A stretch of DNA of 64,000 nt, taken from positions 495,347 through 559,346 of the forward strand of contig NZ_VOLT01000004.1 in the NCBI RefSeq assembly GCF_007954275.1, read 5' to 3'. Below the pieces are notes generated by a model. It ran no database searches, was not told the origin of the DNA, and was given only the letters and a program-made list of their open reading frames with translations. How positions within the stretch are numbered: the first letter of the stretch is position 1; each line of letters begins with the position of its first letter. Made by a program: the position numbers and the translations under genes. This DNA is from Colwellia demingiae. Lineage in GTDB: Bacteria; Pseudomonadota; Gammaproteobacteria; Enterobacterales; Alteromonadaceae. Positions 10,063 through 23,607 of this stretch are shown one piece after another.

Positions 10063-10659
10063 CTAACTAAGCGCTTTAGTAACTATGGCGGCCAAATGAT
10101 CAGGCAGCGTTAAAGTTAAAGCAATATCATGTCCTTGTTCAGACATTTTTTTCCATGTTAATTGCACAATACGAACAATCTTGGCTTCATTATCTTGCTC
10201 GGTATATTTTGCTGCAAACTCATCAAAGTAATGCATAAGAAAAACTAAACAGGCGACATCTTCTAAGGTTTGGCTATCATTATTAGTGCTTAAGTTTTCT
10301 TTTCTAATAATTGCAGCGCATTGCTCTGATTCTTCTACAGTGTAACCTTGTTCAATCATAATACTTGCTGTTAGTTCTGCATGAAACTTTCCTTGGGCAA
10401 TTCGCCACTGATAGTAGCCTGCTTTCCCTTCGGAAAATTCAGTACGCTTTAACTGCCAACGTTTTATATGCTGTGCTCTAACCGCAATTTTTAATAGCTC
10501 ATTCGCTTCAGGCCAATATAAGTTTAAACAGTCAGTCATTTGTTGTCCGTAAACTAACTCTTTTGCTTGGTTCTCACCATTAACCAAAATTGTATTTGGG
10601 TCTTGGCGATTAATTTCGTCAATGGCGGATAAGGTGTTGTTTAAATTTTCTATAGTCAT
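10063..10659 (-). CDS. DUF4202 family protein
   Basis: Cytoplasmic, mostly alpha-helical protein of 198 residues matching the DUF4202 family, which has no established function. Recognisable conserved stretches are an N-terminal AIDEINRQDPN, RAQHIKRWQLKRTEF, GKAGYYQWRIAQGKFHAE, and a later VACLVFLMHYFDEFA. The His and Asp/Glu spacing (AQHIKRW, KFHAE, HYFDEF) resembles HD-domain phosphohydrolases, but this is inference only. Transcribed alone, divergently from pyrG. Confidence 0.8.
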   Translation of the reverse strand: MTIENLNNTLSAIDEINRQDPNTILVNGENQAKELVYGQQMTDCLNLYWPEANELLKIAVRAQHIKRWQLKRTEFSEGKAGYYQWRIAQGKFHAELTASIMIEQGYTVEESEQCAAIIRKENLSTNNDSQTLEDVACLVFLMHYFDEFAAKYTEQDNEAKIVRIVQLTWKKMSEQGHDIALTLTLPDHLAAIVTKALS

Positions 10660-10691
10660 TTTAAAGTCAATCTAAGGCTTAATTCAGGTAA

Positions 10692-10711
10692 GTTGCGTTA
10701 TTATACGCAAC
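10692..10711 (-). promoter_or_regulatory. Palindrome overlapping a putative -10 of the DUF4202 gene
   Basis: GTTGCGT-N6-ACGCAAC is a perfect 7-bp inverted repeat. On the minus strand it contains TATAAT (10705-10700), about 40 nt upstream of the DUF4202 start codon. A site that sits on the -10 box would suit a repressor. No good -35 is seen. Confidence 0.35.
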
Positions 10712-12641
<1,930 letters not shown>

Positions 12642-12657
12642 CCGAAGACACCATATA

Positions 12658-12683
12658 AAACCGTAGCTATTGCTGCGGTTTTT
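12658..12683 (+). terminator. Intrinsic terminator after pyrG
   Basis: Stem AAACCGTAGC / GCTGCGGTTT (one G-T pair) with a 4-nt loop and a short T run, 17 nt after the pyrG stop. Confidence 0.7.
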
Positions 12684-12776
12684 GCTTTAAGTTTAGGAAG
12701 AACATTATCCTATACGTTTATAAGTGTAGTCATAGCAAAATTAAAAATTAACTTTATTGCTCAGCAGTTTGTTTGA

Positions 12777-14102
<1,326 letters not shown>

Positions 14103-14251
14103 TGCTCAATACTTTTGCCAGTGAATAAAATTACTTCGTAGCATGTACTCACTGACTATCGTCAGCTCCGTGCAAGCGCCTAGTTCTTTTAACTACTAGC
14201 TTCAGTATTAATCATTATGAATGCTATTTGAATAGATGAATATTAGATATT

Positions 14252-14279
14252 AAAAACGCGACTTAGGTCGCGTTTTTTT
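14252..14279 (+). terminator. Intrinsic terminator after eno
   Basis: Stem AAAAACGCGAC / GTCGCGTTTTT with a 4-nt loop and T tract. The left arm's A run also makes it usable from the minus strand for the convergent hydrolase gene. Confidence 0.85.
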
Positions 14280-14305
14280 ATGCTTACAGTTTTAAACCTT
14301 AATAT

Positions 14306-15109
14306 TTAAGTATCAGGAAAATCTTTTATAATCTCAGTGATTAACAAAGCTGTTTGTTCAGGACTTTCAAGAGGAAACATATGTCCGCCTGTAACCGTTT
14401 TAAGTTTTATGTGCTTATTAAGTTTCACAAAGCGACTAAAAATGTGATGAGGGAAAACATCGGTAGTGTCACCGTATACCAAGGTTGCAGGTACGGTTAA
14501 TTTATTTTTATAACTGGATAAATTCGAAGGGATATTCCTAAAAATATTTGCTTCAACTTGTGCATCAAAGCTCAATACCAATTGATTATTACGTTCACAA
14601 ATACCATGCGTTATATAATCAGCTAAACAGCGACTATCGAATGCTTTAAATAGTTTCCTTCCAGAAAATAACGCACCAATATCAGACCCTAATGGCCATT
14701 GACTACGACGGTTTTTAGCACGACCTGCAGGGCTAAATTTATCTATCCATTTAGTCTTCTTCAACAACCTAGCAGCAAGTGCGCCAGCCCCGCTTAATGC
14801 AGGAGGATCTAACATGATAAGCCCTTTAAATAAATCGGGTCTTTGACAGCAAGCAATAAAAGAAATCACACCGCCAAATGAGTGGCCAAGACAAATGACT
14901 TTATTGCCATCAACTTGTTGCGATTCAACATGATTTATTAACTCTTCAACTTGAGCCTGCCAGTTATGGTTAATGGGCATTTTAGGATCATGACCATACT
15001 TATCTAATGCGATAACGTGTGTACTTTCAGGGAGGTAATTAAATAATGTTTGATAACTACCTGCAGGGAACCCATTAGCGTGGGCAAAATTTATAACATT
15101 TTTTGGCAT
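14306..15109 (-). CDS. Alpha/beta hydrolase
   Basis: Cytoplasmic alpha/beta-hydrolase of unknown substrate. The catalytic triad is visible: nucleophile Ser in CLGHSFGG, acid in LVYGDTTDVFP and His in TGGHMFPLESPEQ. An oxyanion-type segment FAHANGFPAGSY lies near the start. The frame extends upstream to TTG 15172 (288 aa), but the family fold begins at VINFAHANG, so ATG 15109 (MPKNVINF, 267 aa) is preferred; neither start has a strong Shine-Dalgarno. Stands alone between eno and tal. Confidence 0.8.
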   Translation of the reverse strand: MPKNVINFAHANGFPAGSYQTLFNYLPESTHVIALDKYGHDPKMPINHNWQAQVEELINHVESQQVDGNKVICLGHSFGGVISFIACCQRPDLFKGLIMLDPPALSGAGALAARLLKKTKWIDKFSPAGRAKNRRSQWPLGSDIGALFSGRKLFKAFDSRCLADYITHGICERNNQLVLSFDAQVEANIFRNIPSNLSSYKNKLTVPATLVYGDTTDVFPHHIFSRFVKLNKHIKLKTVTGGHMFPLESPEQTALLITEIIKDFPDT

Positions 15110-15420
15110 TGAGTTTATTTGATGATAAAGGTGAACACAAAATTTAAACGGGTGTTTCAATTTTGTCAACAAGTTCTTATTTTTCAGCTATAAAACTTCA
15201 TTGATATATATCAGTTCAGCTGATTGTATCTTGCTGGTCTTGCTTATCTATTCACTTGGTTTTTACGCTTCTTACAACTGCTCAAGCGAGTATGCAAATG
15301 TAGATAGATCTTTTTAGCTAAATTTCTTATAACAAGATCTTCTAACGATACTTTCTTTTAATGATTGATATTACCAAGGTAACTTACCAAGTTTCTCACT
15401 AGGAACTTTATATTTTGAAA

Positions 15421-15455
15421 TTAAAAAGGGCATATTTATAATAAAATATGCCCTT
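15421..15455 (-). terminator. Intrinsic terminator after tal
   Basis: Stem AAGGGCATATTT / AAATATGCCCTT with a 6-nt loop, followed on the minus strand by a T run; about 40 nt beyond the tal stop. The rest of 15173-15420 shows nothing else. Confidence 0.8.
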
Positions 15456-15495
15456 AAAATAACTAATTTATGTCGGTAAAGTAATTAACTACCGT

Positions 15496-16458
15496 TTAAA
15501 GTAAATCTGTTAATTGCTTTTCAAGCTTGACCTGATCAATAGTGAAGTTACGAATACCTTCAGCAAGTTTCTCTGTTGCCATTGGGTCTTCATTCATCTG
15601 CCAGCGGAACTCTGCTTGGCTTAAAGCGGCTTCTTTTTCTGCCGTAGCTTCACAAGCCGTTAATTTTTGGATTACCGTGTCAGTGCTGTTTGCTAGTTCT
15701 TCCATTAACTGTGGGCTGATTGTTAAACGATCACAGCCGGCTAATTCAAGAATCTCGCCGATATTTCTAAAGCTTGCACCCATTACTACGGTGTTAAAAC
15801 CTTGTTGTTTGTAATAATTAAAAATACTGGTAACAGAAACAACACCAGGATCTTCATTACTTGCATAGTCATTTCTACCGGTATCTTTTTTATACCAATC
15901 TAAAATACGACCAACAAAGGGAGAGATTAAATAAGCGCCTGCTTCAGCACATGCGCGTGCTTGTGCAAAGCTAAATAACAAGGTTAGGTTACAGTTAATA
16001 CCTTCTTGCTCAAGTTGTTCTGCTGCTTTAATACCTTCCCAAGTAGAGGCAAGTTTAATTAAAATTCTATCGTTACTAATGCCTGCTTCGTTATACATGG
16101 CAATCAGTTTGTGGGCTTTAGTAATAGATGCAGATGTATCAAAAGATAATCGAGCATCCACTTCAGTAGATATACGGCCAGGGACAATTTTTAAAATTTC
16201 CAGACCAATTAACACTGAAAGTTTATCTGCAGCATCTATAACTTGTTGTTCTGCACTGTCAGATTGTGTTTTAGCCCAAACAACAGCGTCTTTAACTAGC
16301 CCTTGATAATTAGGTAAAGAAGCGGCTTTTAATAAAAGCGATGGATTTGTTGTCGCATCTTGAGGTTGAAACTTTGCAATAGCCTCAATATCACCCGTGT
16401 CAGCCACAACAGTGGTCATTTGTTTTAATTGTGCAAGCTGTGAAGAAGAATTTGTCAT
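15496..16458 (-). CDS. tal: Transaldolase
   Basis: Pentose-phosphate pathway enzyme that transfers a dihydroxyacetone unit from sedoheptulose 7-phosphate to glyceraldehyde 3-phosphate. 320 aa, the length of the classical TalB group. Visible motifs are [12 protein letters not shown] near the N-terminus, the Schiff-base Lys in [29 protein letters not shown], and [13 protein letters not shown]. Single gene with its own terminator. Confidence 0.97.
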   Translation of the reverse strand: MTNSSSQLAQLKQMTTVVADTGDIEAIAKFQPQDATTNPSLLLKAASLPNYQGLVKDAVVWAKTQSDSAEQQVIDAADKLSVLIGLEILKIVPGRISTEVDARLSFDTSASITKAHKLIAMYNEAGISNDRILIKLASTWEGIKAAEQLEQEGINCNLTLLFSFAQARACAEAGAYLISPFVGRILDWYKKDTGRNDYASNEDPGVVSVTSIFNYYKQQGFNTVVMGASFRNIGEILELAGCDRLTISPQLMEELANSTDTVIQKLTACEATAEKEAALSQAEFRWQMNEDPMATEKLAEGIRNFTIDQVKLEKQLTDLL

Positions 16459-16725
16459 GGCGTTACCTTAAATAGTGTTCCGGAAATTTGATTGCTAAGT
16501 ATCTCTAAATTCGATATTGAATGTAGCTGGTGAAATATTACAACATAAAAATAAAAAAGCACCCTTTATTGCGCTATTTTTAACAAGATATTACATTTAT
16601 GTTTGTAAGTTACGCCAAACATGAAAAATAACGCAAATAGTGTCATTGATTAAACGCTATTAACATAGTTAAAGCTTATGATATATTATGCTTAATTAAG
16701 TACTCCCTGAAATTGGCTTAAAACT

Positions 16726-17499
16726 ATGTTACTTGTTGTTTCACCTGCGAAAAAATTAGATTTTGAATCTCCTCTGGCTACAGAAAAATTTAGTCAACCT
16801 GGCTTGCTTGAACAAAGCCAATTATTAATAGATGACTGCATTAAACTTTCACCAAGTGAAATCGCAAGCTTGATGAAATTGAGTGATAAACTTGCTGGCT
16901 TAAATGCTGCACGTTTTGGGCAATGGTCAACACCTTTTACTCAAGATAACGCAAGACAAGCTATATTGAGCTTTAATGGTGATGTTTACACTGGACTTGA
17001 CGCGCAATCTTTTAGTGATGAAGACTTTGATTTTGCCCAGACAAATTTCAGAATCCTGTCAGGTTTATATGGCTTATTAAAGCCGCTTGATTTAATGCAA
17101 GCCTACCGTTTAGAAATGGGGTGTAAGCTTGGTAATAGTCGAGGTGATAATTTATACCAGTTTTGGGGCGAGATCATTACCGATGAACTGAATAAAGCCT
17201 TAAATGAGTTAGGTGATGATGTGCTTATTAACCTTGCCTCAACCGAATACTTTAAATCAGTAAAGAAAAAATCGTTAAACGCTACCATCATTACACCAAC
17301 ATTTAAAGATTGGAAAAATGGTCAGTATAAGATAATCAGTTTTTTTGCTAAAAAAGCACGCGGACTGATGGCGCGTTACATCATTCAGAATAAGTTAACA
17401 TCCGTAGAGCAAATTAAGACCTTTGATTTAGCGGGTTATCAATATAACGAAGCTATGTCTAAAGACAATGATTGGGTATTTACTCGTAAAGAAAGCTGA
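16726..17499 (+). CDS. yaaA: Peroxide stress protein YaaA (UPF0246)
   Basis: YaaA lowers intracellular free iron during hydrogen-peroxide stress in E. coli and belongs to a DNA-binding fold family. The diagnostic start [50 protein letters not shown] and the C-terminal [10 protein letters not shown] are all present. 257 aa, full length. Here tal is upstream on the other strand, so the two are not an operon. Confidence 0.94.
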   Translation: MLLVVSPAKKLDFESPLATEKFSQPGLLEQSQLLIDDCIKLSPSEIASLMKLSDKLAGLNAARFGQWSTPFTQDNARQAILSFNGDVYTGLDAQSFSDEDFDFAQTNFRILSGLYGLLKPLDLMQAYRLEMGCKLGNSRGDNLYQFWGEIITDELNKALNELGDDVLINLASTEYFKSVKKKSLNATIITPTFKDWKNGQYKIISFFAKKARGLMARYIIQNKLTSVEQIKTFDLAGYQYNEAMSKDNDWVFTRKES

Positions 17500-17577
17500 T
17501 AATCAACTTAGCCAGTAACCAACTCAGTTTACTGGTATTGATTATGATAAATTTTAAACATTTTAACAGGAGGTGAC

Positions 17578-18111
17578 ATGTTAACTTTACTAGCAAAGCT
17601 ACTACATGCCTTAAACAGTGATAGTTCCATTAGGCAAATAGCCTTAGCAATAGCGTTAGGTTTTATCGTTGGTTTATCGCCAATATTAACCTTGCATAAT
17701 ATTGTTATAATATTTTTTGTATTAATCATCCGAGTGCATTTAGGTAGTTTCATCCTCGCGGCCGGTTTCTTCTCTGGTCTGAGTTATTTATTATCTCCCG
17801 CCATTGTTCAAGTGGGTGAATCCCTATTAACACAGCCAAGTTTGACTGGTTTCTTTACTTCATTATACCAACTCAGCTTGTTTAAATTAGCTCACTGGCA
17901 TCACACCTATGTTTTAGGTGCGTTTGTTTTAGGCGCTGTTTTATGCGCACCTATATACTTTATCAGTAAGTTTATTATTGAGAAGTATCGAGTGCATATT
18001 ATGACGTTTTTTGAGAAATTTAGAATTGTTAAGGCATTAAAAGCATCTAAGTTTTATGGTTTGTATACCAGTTTTACAGGTGAATCTAGCTTAACTAAAG
18101 GAGGCCTGTAA
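17578..18111 (+). CDS. TIGR03546 family membrane protein
   Basis: Membrane protein of 177 residues that is almost always paired with a TIGR03545 gene; function unknown. Hydrophobic spans are around ALAIALGFIVGLSPILTLHN, IVIIFFVLIIRVHLGSFILA, and HTYVLGAFVLGAVLCAPIYF. The GLSPILTLHN motif resembles DUF2062-type proteins. An AGGAGG-type Shine-Dalgarno directly precedes ATG 17578. Its stop codon overlaps the start of the next gene (TAATG at 18109-18113), a sign of translational coupling. Confidence 0.8.
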   Translation: MLTLLAKLLHALNSDSSIRQIALAIALGFIVGLSPILTLHNIVIIFFVLIIRVHLGSFILAAGFFSGLSYLLSPAIVQVGESLLTQPSLTGFFTSLYQLSLFKLAHWHHTYVLGAFVLGAVLCAPIYFISKFIIEKYRVHIMTFFEKFRIVKALKASKFYGLYTSFTGESSLTKGGL

Positions 18112-19910
18112 TGGCACGGTTTATTCGTTGGCAAGGAATGGTTGCCTTTGTTCTATTAACTGCATTAGTTGCTGGTTTGTTGTATCTATTTGCTGAAAGC
18201 TTAGTCAAAAGCGCTATCGTTAGTTCTGCAGAAAGTGCTTTTGGTGCTGAAGTGAATGTGGCAGAAGTACAGCTTGGATATTCGCCTTTACAATTAAGTG
18301 TTTTAGGTTTGCAAGTTACCGATAAAGATTCCCCCACACAGAACTTATTTAGCTTTGAGCGCGCTACTGCGGGTGTTGATGTTTGGCAATACCTATTTGG
18401 TAAAATTATTATTGATGAACTCGAAGTAAGCCAGTTAGCATTTTCTGGTGTTAGATCTCAAGCGGGTAAAGTTTATGTTGATGAAGTAAGTGATCAAGCA
18501 GAAGAAAGTTTATCAGATCAAGCGAAAGCAATGCTGCCAGAAGTGGATATGCAATTACCTGATATTAAAGCCCTACTTGATGACAGTAACTTGTTAACGG
18601 TTAAAGCCAGTAATGAATTAAAAAACAGCTATAAAGTTGAGCAAGCTAAGCTTATAGCGTTGAAAACACAATTACCCAGCAAAGCTAAATTGAAGTCTTA
18701 CCAAGATAAAGTAGAAGCGTTAGGTAAAATGAAAGTTAGTTCACTCGCTGATATTGAAAAAATAAAAACTGAATTTGATAAAATTAAAGCTGAATTTAAG
18801 GCAGATCAAGCACTGATTAAAAAAGCTAAACAGCAAGTGTTAGATAGCAAAGATTTATTAGCTCAGCAAATTAATGAGTTAAAAAATGCGCCGACAAAGG
18901 ATTGGCAACAAATAGAAAAAACATACCAGTTAGATAGTATTGATACGGAAGATTTTGCTCATATTCTCTTTGGTGAAAAAGCTAGAGACTACGTACAAAA
19001 AGCACAATGGGCCTATGAACAAATAGCACCCCTTATGACTGATATGAAAGGTGATGGCACAACCAGTGAAGTGAAATCTCACGCTAACGGACGTTTTATC
19101 TTTTTTAAAGAAGATTCTCCATTACCCGCTATATTAATTAAAAAGGCATTGTTCTCAATTAAACTTGAACAGGGTGAAGTCAAAATCACTGGCAGTTAGC
19201 TTACGCATCAACATTGGATTAGAGGTAAAGATAGCCTTATCAATATTAATTCAATTGATAATGGTGAGCTTAAATTGAGTAGTAATTTTAAGTTAACGCA
19301 ATCAGGTGATTTTAGTGCGAACGGTGACTGGCTTGTTAATAACAGAACATTATCCAATACTGAGTTAACACAAAGCAAAGCGTTAACTTTATCACTAAGT
19401 GCAGGGAAACTTGATGGCATAGGTAGCTTTAACGTAATTAATGGGGAAGTTGAGGCAACTAATCAGTTCTCACTTAAACAAGCGAGCTATCAAGGTGAGG
19501 CAGAGTCAAAAATTACCAAGCTATTACTTGATACCATTAAATCATTAGATAGTTTGACTGTTGATGTTGGCGTGAATGGCGAGCTTAGCAAGCCAAGCTT
19601 TACTATTGCTTCGTCATTAAATGATGCACTAACTGGTGCTTTCAAACAGCAGGTTTCTGCTAAATTGGATGACTTTAAAAAGAAAGTTAATAAAGGCTTA
19701 AATGAAAAATTAACCAATGCCTTGAAACTAGGTAATAGTCAATCTGCAGAGTTGCTTGACCTTGAAGCACTATTAACTGATTCAGATAAAGCGTTAGCTG
19801 ACTTAAAGAACTCAGATATTGTCAAACAGCAACAGAAAAAGCTAGAAGACAAAGTTAAAAATAAAGCTAAAGATAAATTAAAAGATAAACTTGGTGATCT
19901 ATTTGGTTAA
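18111..19910 (+). pseudogene. TIGR03545 family protein, interrupted by an in-frame TAG
   Basis: A single reading frame of about 600 codons runs from ATG 18111 to TAA 19910, broken only by TAG at 19197-19199. The upstream part has an N-terminal TM anchor (MVAFVLLTALVAGLLYLF), an AsmA-like lead domain (VQLGYSPLQLSVLGLQV) and a long Lys/Gln-rich coiled coil (about 175-260). The downstream part begins LTHQHWIRGKDS and ends in a Lys/Asp-rich tail. Frame is the same on both sides (19275 is in frame with 18111), so this is a nonsense change, not an indel. The first piece alone is 362 aa; a restart at ATG 19275 would give 211 aa. It may be a recent pseudogene, a suppressed stop or a sequencing error. 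Confidence 0.75.
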
Positions 19911-20019
19911 AGTAGCTATTCGCTAAAGCGATCAATGAAAGGGCATTCTACGCTACTGCTTATTTATTAATTATCACAGGTCTTAAAATATAAATTTATT
20001 AACTGGTAAGGGAATGAAA

Positions 20020-20718
20020 ATGAATAAATATATAGCAGAATGTATTGGTACCTTTTGGTTGGTTCTGGGTGGGTGTGGCAGTGCAGTACTAGCTGCTGGA
20101 TTTCCTGATGTTGGCATTGGTTTATTGGGTGTATCATTCGCCTTTGGTTTAACGGTGCTAACGATGGCTTATGCGATAGGGCATATCTCGGGTTGTCATT
20201 TAAATCCGTCAGTATCGGTAGGTCTTTGGGCTGGAGGACGCTTTCCTGCTAATGAATTGATGCCTTATATCATTGCCCAAGTCATTGGCGCGATTCTTGG
20301 TGCTGGCGCTTTATACCTTATAGCGAGTGGCCAACCAAGTTTTGATTTATCAGCGGGTTTTGCGTCAAATGGTTATGGCGCACATTCGCCCGGTGGATAC
20401 TCTATGACAGCAGCGCTTGTCGCTGAAGTTATATTAACTATGATGTTTATTTTTGTCATTATGGGAGCAACGGACAAACGTGCCCCTGCAGGTTTAGCAC
20501 CTATCGCGATTGGTCTGTGTTTAACTTTAATTCATTTGATCAGTATTCCGGTGACCAATACGTCAGTAAACCCTGCACGTAGTACCGGTGTTGCATTGTT
20601 TGTTGGTGATTGGGCTGTAGCGCAATTATGGTTGTTCTGGGTTGCGCCTATTGTTGGTGGTTTTGTTGGTGCTAAGTTATATCGCTTAGTTGCTAAAGAA
20701 GAACAAGATGATAGCTAG
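20020..20718 (+). CDS. aqpZ: Aquaporin Z
   Basis: Tetrameric inner-membrane water channel. Six membrane spans and two half-helices are visible. The second pore motif is canonical NPARST; the first reads NPS ([18 protein letters not shown]) instead of NPA, a common conservative change. The water-selectivity residues His in [14 protein letters not shown] and Arg in NPARS are kept, as in AqpZ rather than GlpF. An in-frame ATG at 20014 overlaps the AAGGGA ribosome site, so ATG 20020 is chosen (232 aa). Confidence 0.95.
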   Translation: MNKYIAECIGTFWLVLGGCGSAVLAAGFPDVGIGLLGVSFAFGLTVLTMAYAIGHISGCHLNPSVSVGLWAGGRFPANELMPYIIAQVIGAILGAGALYLIASGQPSFDLSAGFASNGYGAHSPGGYSMTAALVAEVILTMMFIFVIMGATDKRAPAGLAPIAIGLCLTLIHLISIPVTNTSVNPARSTGVALFVGDWAVAQLWLFWVAPIVGGFVGAKLYRLVAKEEQDDS

Positions 20719-20751
20719 CCCAGCACTTTAAAGTAGCTTGAGTATAAACAT

Positions 20752-20792
20752 AAAAAAAGACCGGGTTGCTATCAGCAAATCGGTCTTTTTTA
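20752..20792. terminator. Bidirectional terminator between aqpZ and the porin gene
   Basis: Stem AAAAAGACCG / CGGTCTTTTT with a 17-nt loop and A/T tracts on both sides, serving both convergent genes. Confidence 0.8.
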
Positions 20793-20813
20793 TATTCTTA
20801 TGTTTTTATAATG

Positions 20814-22043
20814 TTACCAGTAACTACGCATTGCAACGGTAAAACTCCAGCCATCATATGCACCGCCATCATTAGCATTATCATCCATTTTTGCATACTG
20901 TAAGCCAGCTTGAAGTTTTAATTTATGGTCGTTTATAAACCAGTTAACACCAGCATATACTTCTTGGTATTTGTCACCGCGCTCACCATCTACGCTGCTT
21001 TGACCATATTCATCAACTACTTTGCTATCATAACGGCCTAAACGAACGCCATTATCTTCTGAACTATTCAGGTAAGTGTAACGAGCAACCCATTGAATTT
21101 TTTCACTTTGTTGATAGGTTGGCATCACGACCACACCAAAGAGATCACTCTGGCCTAAGTCTCCTTTACCCCAAGATATATCACTCTGTAAACCCCAGTC
21201 GTTTTGTTTAAACTTACTTGAAGTACTCATAACTTGAGAGAAGTCACGGGTGTTACCGTCTTCATGGGTGTCGTTATAGACATAATCAAAGCTCACTTCA
21301 GCTTTATCCCAAAGGTTATTTTTTGCTAACTTTTTACTGGTTGAAAACATGGCGAAATAACTAGCATCGCTAATCGATATTTCATCAGAGCCGTCACTAG
21401 AAAATATGCCTGTTTTATACGACCAATCATCAGTGAGCTTAGTTTTAACGCTTACCCCGGTAAAATACTCTGAGGTGAACCATAAATTATTTGTTAGGTT
21501 GTTACGCTGTGGTGTTAGTAGTTTTTTCGACGAAGTTTTACCATCTAAAGTAAAACCTGTCGATTGTTTCAAAAATTTTAGTTCGGTGTCTTTATCTAAT
21601 GACCAACTAACATTGGCATCCGTTAATCGGTTATAAGCATCACCTAATGAATCGTTTAAATTTATATCTGCTTCTAAAGCAACTTTAAACTCACCGTACT
21701 TGCCTTTAAAGCCGAAGCGAAAACGACGCCATAAGGTGTCGTTAAAATCGCCCTGGTCGCTATCCACCCAAGTAGAGTCTAATTGCAAACGACCAGACAA
21801 TTTAAGGTAATCACCTTGTTCATTGTCATATAAGTCAGCAAAATCCCAAGCGTCTTCAAAACTGCTTTCAGTACGTTTATTTACTTCAGTGTCTTGGTTT
21901 GCTTTGGTGTTTATTTCATGGCTTTCACTTTCTATATTCGATTTTGCATGAGCAAATGAAATACTAAGTGACGTTGCCACCGCAAGTGCGATGATTGTTT
22001 TAACTCGTGGGGATTTTTTATTAGTTAATGGCTGGTTTTTCAT
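20814..22043 (-). CDS. Outer-membrane porin, OprO/OprP type
   Basis: Outer-membrane beta-barrel of the phosphate/polyphosphate-selective porin group (Pfam porin O/P). The chosen ATG 22043 gives a signal peptide (MKNQPLT..., core IIALAVATSLSISFAHA) and a 409-aa precursor. After a short charged linker the barrel begins DYLKLSGRLQLDSTWVD and continues with alternating aromatic/charged strands such as RRFRFGFKGKYGEFKVALEADI. The C-terminus ends in Tyr-Trp (SFTVAMRSYW), fitting BAM recognition. The open frame continues upstream to 22199, but that stretch encodes no signal sequence at its start. Substrate specificity is not certain. Confidence 0.85.
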   Translation of the reverse strand: MKNQPLTNKKSPRVKTIIALAVATSLSISFAHAKSNIESESHEINTKANQDTEVNKRTESSFEDAWDFADLYDNEQGDYLKLSGRLQLDSTWVDSDQGDFNDTLWRRFRFGFKGKYGEFKVALEADINLNDSLGDAYNRLTDANVSWSLDKDTELKFLKQSTGFTLDGKTSSKKLLTPQRNNLTNNLWFTSEYFTGVSVKTKLTDDWSYKTGIFSSDGSDEISISDASYFAMFSTSKKLAKNNLWDKAEVSFDYVYNDTHEDGNTRDFSQVMSTSSKFKQNDWGLQSDISWGKGDLGQSDLFGVVVMPTYQQSEKIQWVARYTYLNSSEDNGVRLGRYDSKVVDEYGQSSVDGERGDKYQEVYAGVNWFINDHKLKLQAGLQYAKMDDNANDGGAYDGWSFTVAMRSYW

Positions 22044-22307
22044 ATTAATTACTATCATAAAGTTGAAGACCCAATTATTAAGGTTTGCTCGTAGTTTGAG
22101 CAAAACCCCCATAAATGTCGGACTATTCATTACTAAACAGATTAAATCACAAGTTAATATAGGGCTGTTATTTAATGCGTTTGGTATAACTTCATCCATA
22201 AAGTGAATGCGCCGCTATTACAGCATTGCTTTATGACAGAAATATTACATACCGAGACTTAAGTGCAATAAAAGTGTCACAATAATGTAACTCTTGAATG
22301 GCAGTGA

Positions 22308-22340
22308 TATACCCAAACAAGATGAAATTGCTTGGGTATA
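22308..22340. repeat. Short TATACCC-ended palindrome
   Basis: TATACCCAA at 22308-22316 pairs with TTGGGTATA at 22332-22340 around a 15-nt centre. The ends resemble those of the longer elements at 25.6 and 40.1 kb. It lies in the 310-bp gap between srmB and the divergent porin gene, which otherwise holds nothing I recognise. Confidence 0.5.
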
Positions 22341-22353
22341 ACTCGGTAAAGGG

Positions 22354-23607
22354 TTACTTAGCTGCCTTTGCTCGCTTAGCTTTTTTCTTCACTTGTTTTT
22401 TAGTTTTGGCTTTTTTCTGAGAGGTAGTAAGCTTAACTTTTGCCTTTTTATTGACCACGCGAGATTCTTTGTTTTTCGGTCGTAAGTCTGCAATAAAACG
22501 GCGTGACAAGCGTTCTTTGGTATAGCGTTCTATTTTACCAATAACAGCCATATCATGAGCTTCAACTAAGGAAATAGCCGTACCCTTTTTACCCGCACGA
22601 CCAGTACGGCCAATACGGTGAATATAAATATCTACTTTACGTGGCATATCAAAATTAATAACATGGCTGATATCATCTATATCAAGACCACGGGCTGCAA
22701 CATCTGTTGCCACTAACACTTTAACCTCGCCCTTTTTAAAACGTTCTATTTCCTTGTTACGTTTATCCTGTGGCATTTTTCCTTCTAACCAAACACAAGG
22801 TAACTCTTCAGCATAAAGCTTACCTGAAAGATATTGCACGGTTTCACGCTTGTTAGCAAAAACAACGGTACGTTCTACACCTTCTTGTTTTAAGGTATTT
22901 ACCAGCAGGTTTAACTTATGGTTAGCATCATCGGCTAAATGAACCCACTGATGAATTACGGCTTTTTCTTTACGTGATGGTTTTGATTCTAAGAAAACTG
23001 GCTCATTAAGCACTTCTTCGGCAAAAAGTTGTACGCCTGGACTTTCAAGAGTCGCTGAAAATAACATGGTCTGCTTACGCCAGCGTGCTTCAGCAACAAT
23101 GCGATTAATGGTTTCACTAAAGCCAAGGTCGAGCATGCGATCTGCTTCATCTAGCACTAATATCTCAATTTCACGGGCATCAAATTGTTCATTTTCGATA
23201 TATTCTAATAATCTACCTGGTGTGGCGACTAAAATATCGGTTGTGCTCGTTAAAATGTCAGCATGACTACCATAGTTAACACCACCAGTAATAACGCCGG
23301 TTTTTATTTTTGTTAACTCGGTAAGCTGTTCACTGTCTTCACCTATTTGTATCGCTAACTCACGAGTCGGCGTTAAAATTAGCACACGAGGGAAACCAGG
23401 TTTGGTACGTGGATAATCTAATAAATGCTGAGCAATGGGTAATAAAAATGCGGCAGTTTTACCTGTGCCAGTAGGCGCTGATGCCAATACGTCTTTGCCA
23501 ACCATCGCTTGAGGGATGACAAGTTCTTGAATTGAGGTAGGCTTGGTGTAACCAATTTTATTGATACTGGCTAATAATTCTGAGTCTAAATCGAATTGCT
23601 CAAACAT
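22354..23607 (-). CDS. srmB: ATP-dependent RNA helicase SrmB
   Basis: DEAD-box helicase acting early in 50S ribosome assembly. Motifs in order: Q-motif (TKPTSIQELVIP), Walker A APTGTGKT, PTRELA, TPGR, DEAD in LVLDEADRMLD, SAT, the RWRKQTMLFSATLE stretch typical of SrmB, ARGLDI, and HRIGRTGRAG. A 50-residue Lys/Ala/Arg-rich tail (KKAKTKKQVKKKAKRAK) probably binds RNA. The frame reaches ATG 23646, but alignment with E. coli SrmB starts at MFEQFDLDSELL, so ATG 23607 is used (417 aa). Confidence 0.93.
   Translation of the reverse strand: MFEQFDLDSELLASINKIGYTKPTSIQELVIPQAMVGKDVLASAPTGTGKTAAFLLPIAQHLLDYPRTKPGFPRVLILTPTRELAIQIGEDSEQLTELTKIKTGVITGGVNYGSHADILTSTTDILVATPGRLLEYIENEQFDAREIEILVLDEADRMLDLGFSETINRIVAEARWRKQTMLFSATLESPGVQLFAEEVLNEPVFLESKPSRKEKAVIHQWVHLADDANHKLNLLVNTLKQEGVERTVVFANKRETVQYLSGKLYAEELPCVWLEGKMPQDKRNKEIERFKKGEVKVLVATDVAARGLDIDDISHVINFDMPRKVDIYIHRIGRTGRAGKKGTAISLVEAHDMAVIGKIERYTKERLSRRFIADLRPKNKESRVVNKKAKVKLTTSQKKAKTKKQVKKKAKRAKAAK

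Noticed and set aside
19275..19910. Separate 211-aa gene
   Set aside because: It is in the same frame as the upstream TIGR03545 coding region, lacks a ribosome site, and continues the same domain; treated as one interrupted gene.
22044..22199. N-terminal extension of the porin
   Set aside because: The extra 52 residues would place the signal peptide internally; ATG 22043 gives a normal signal sequence.
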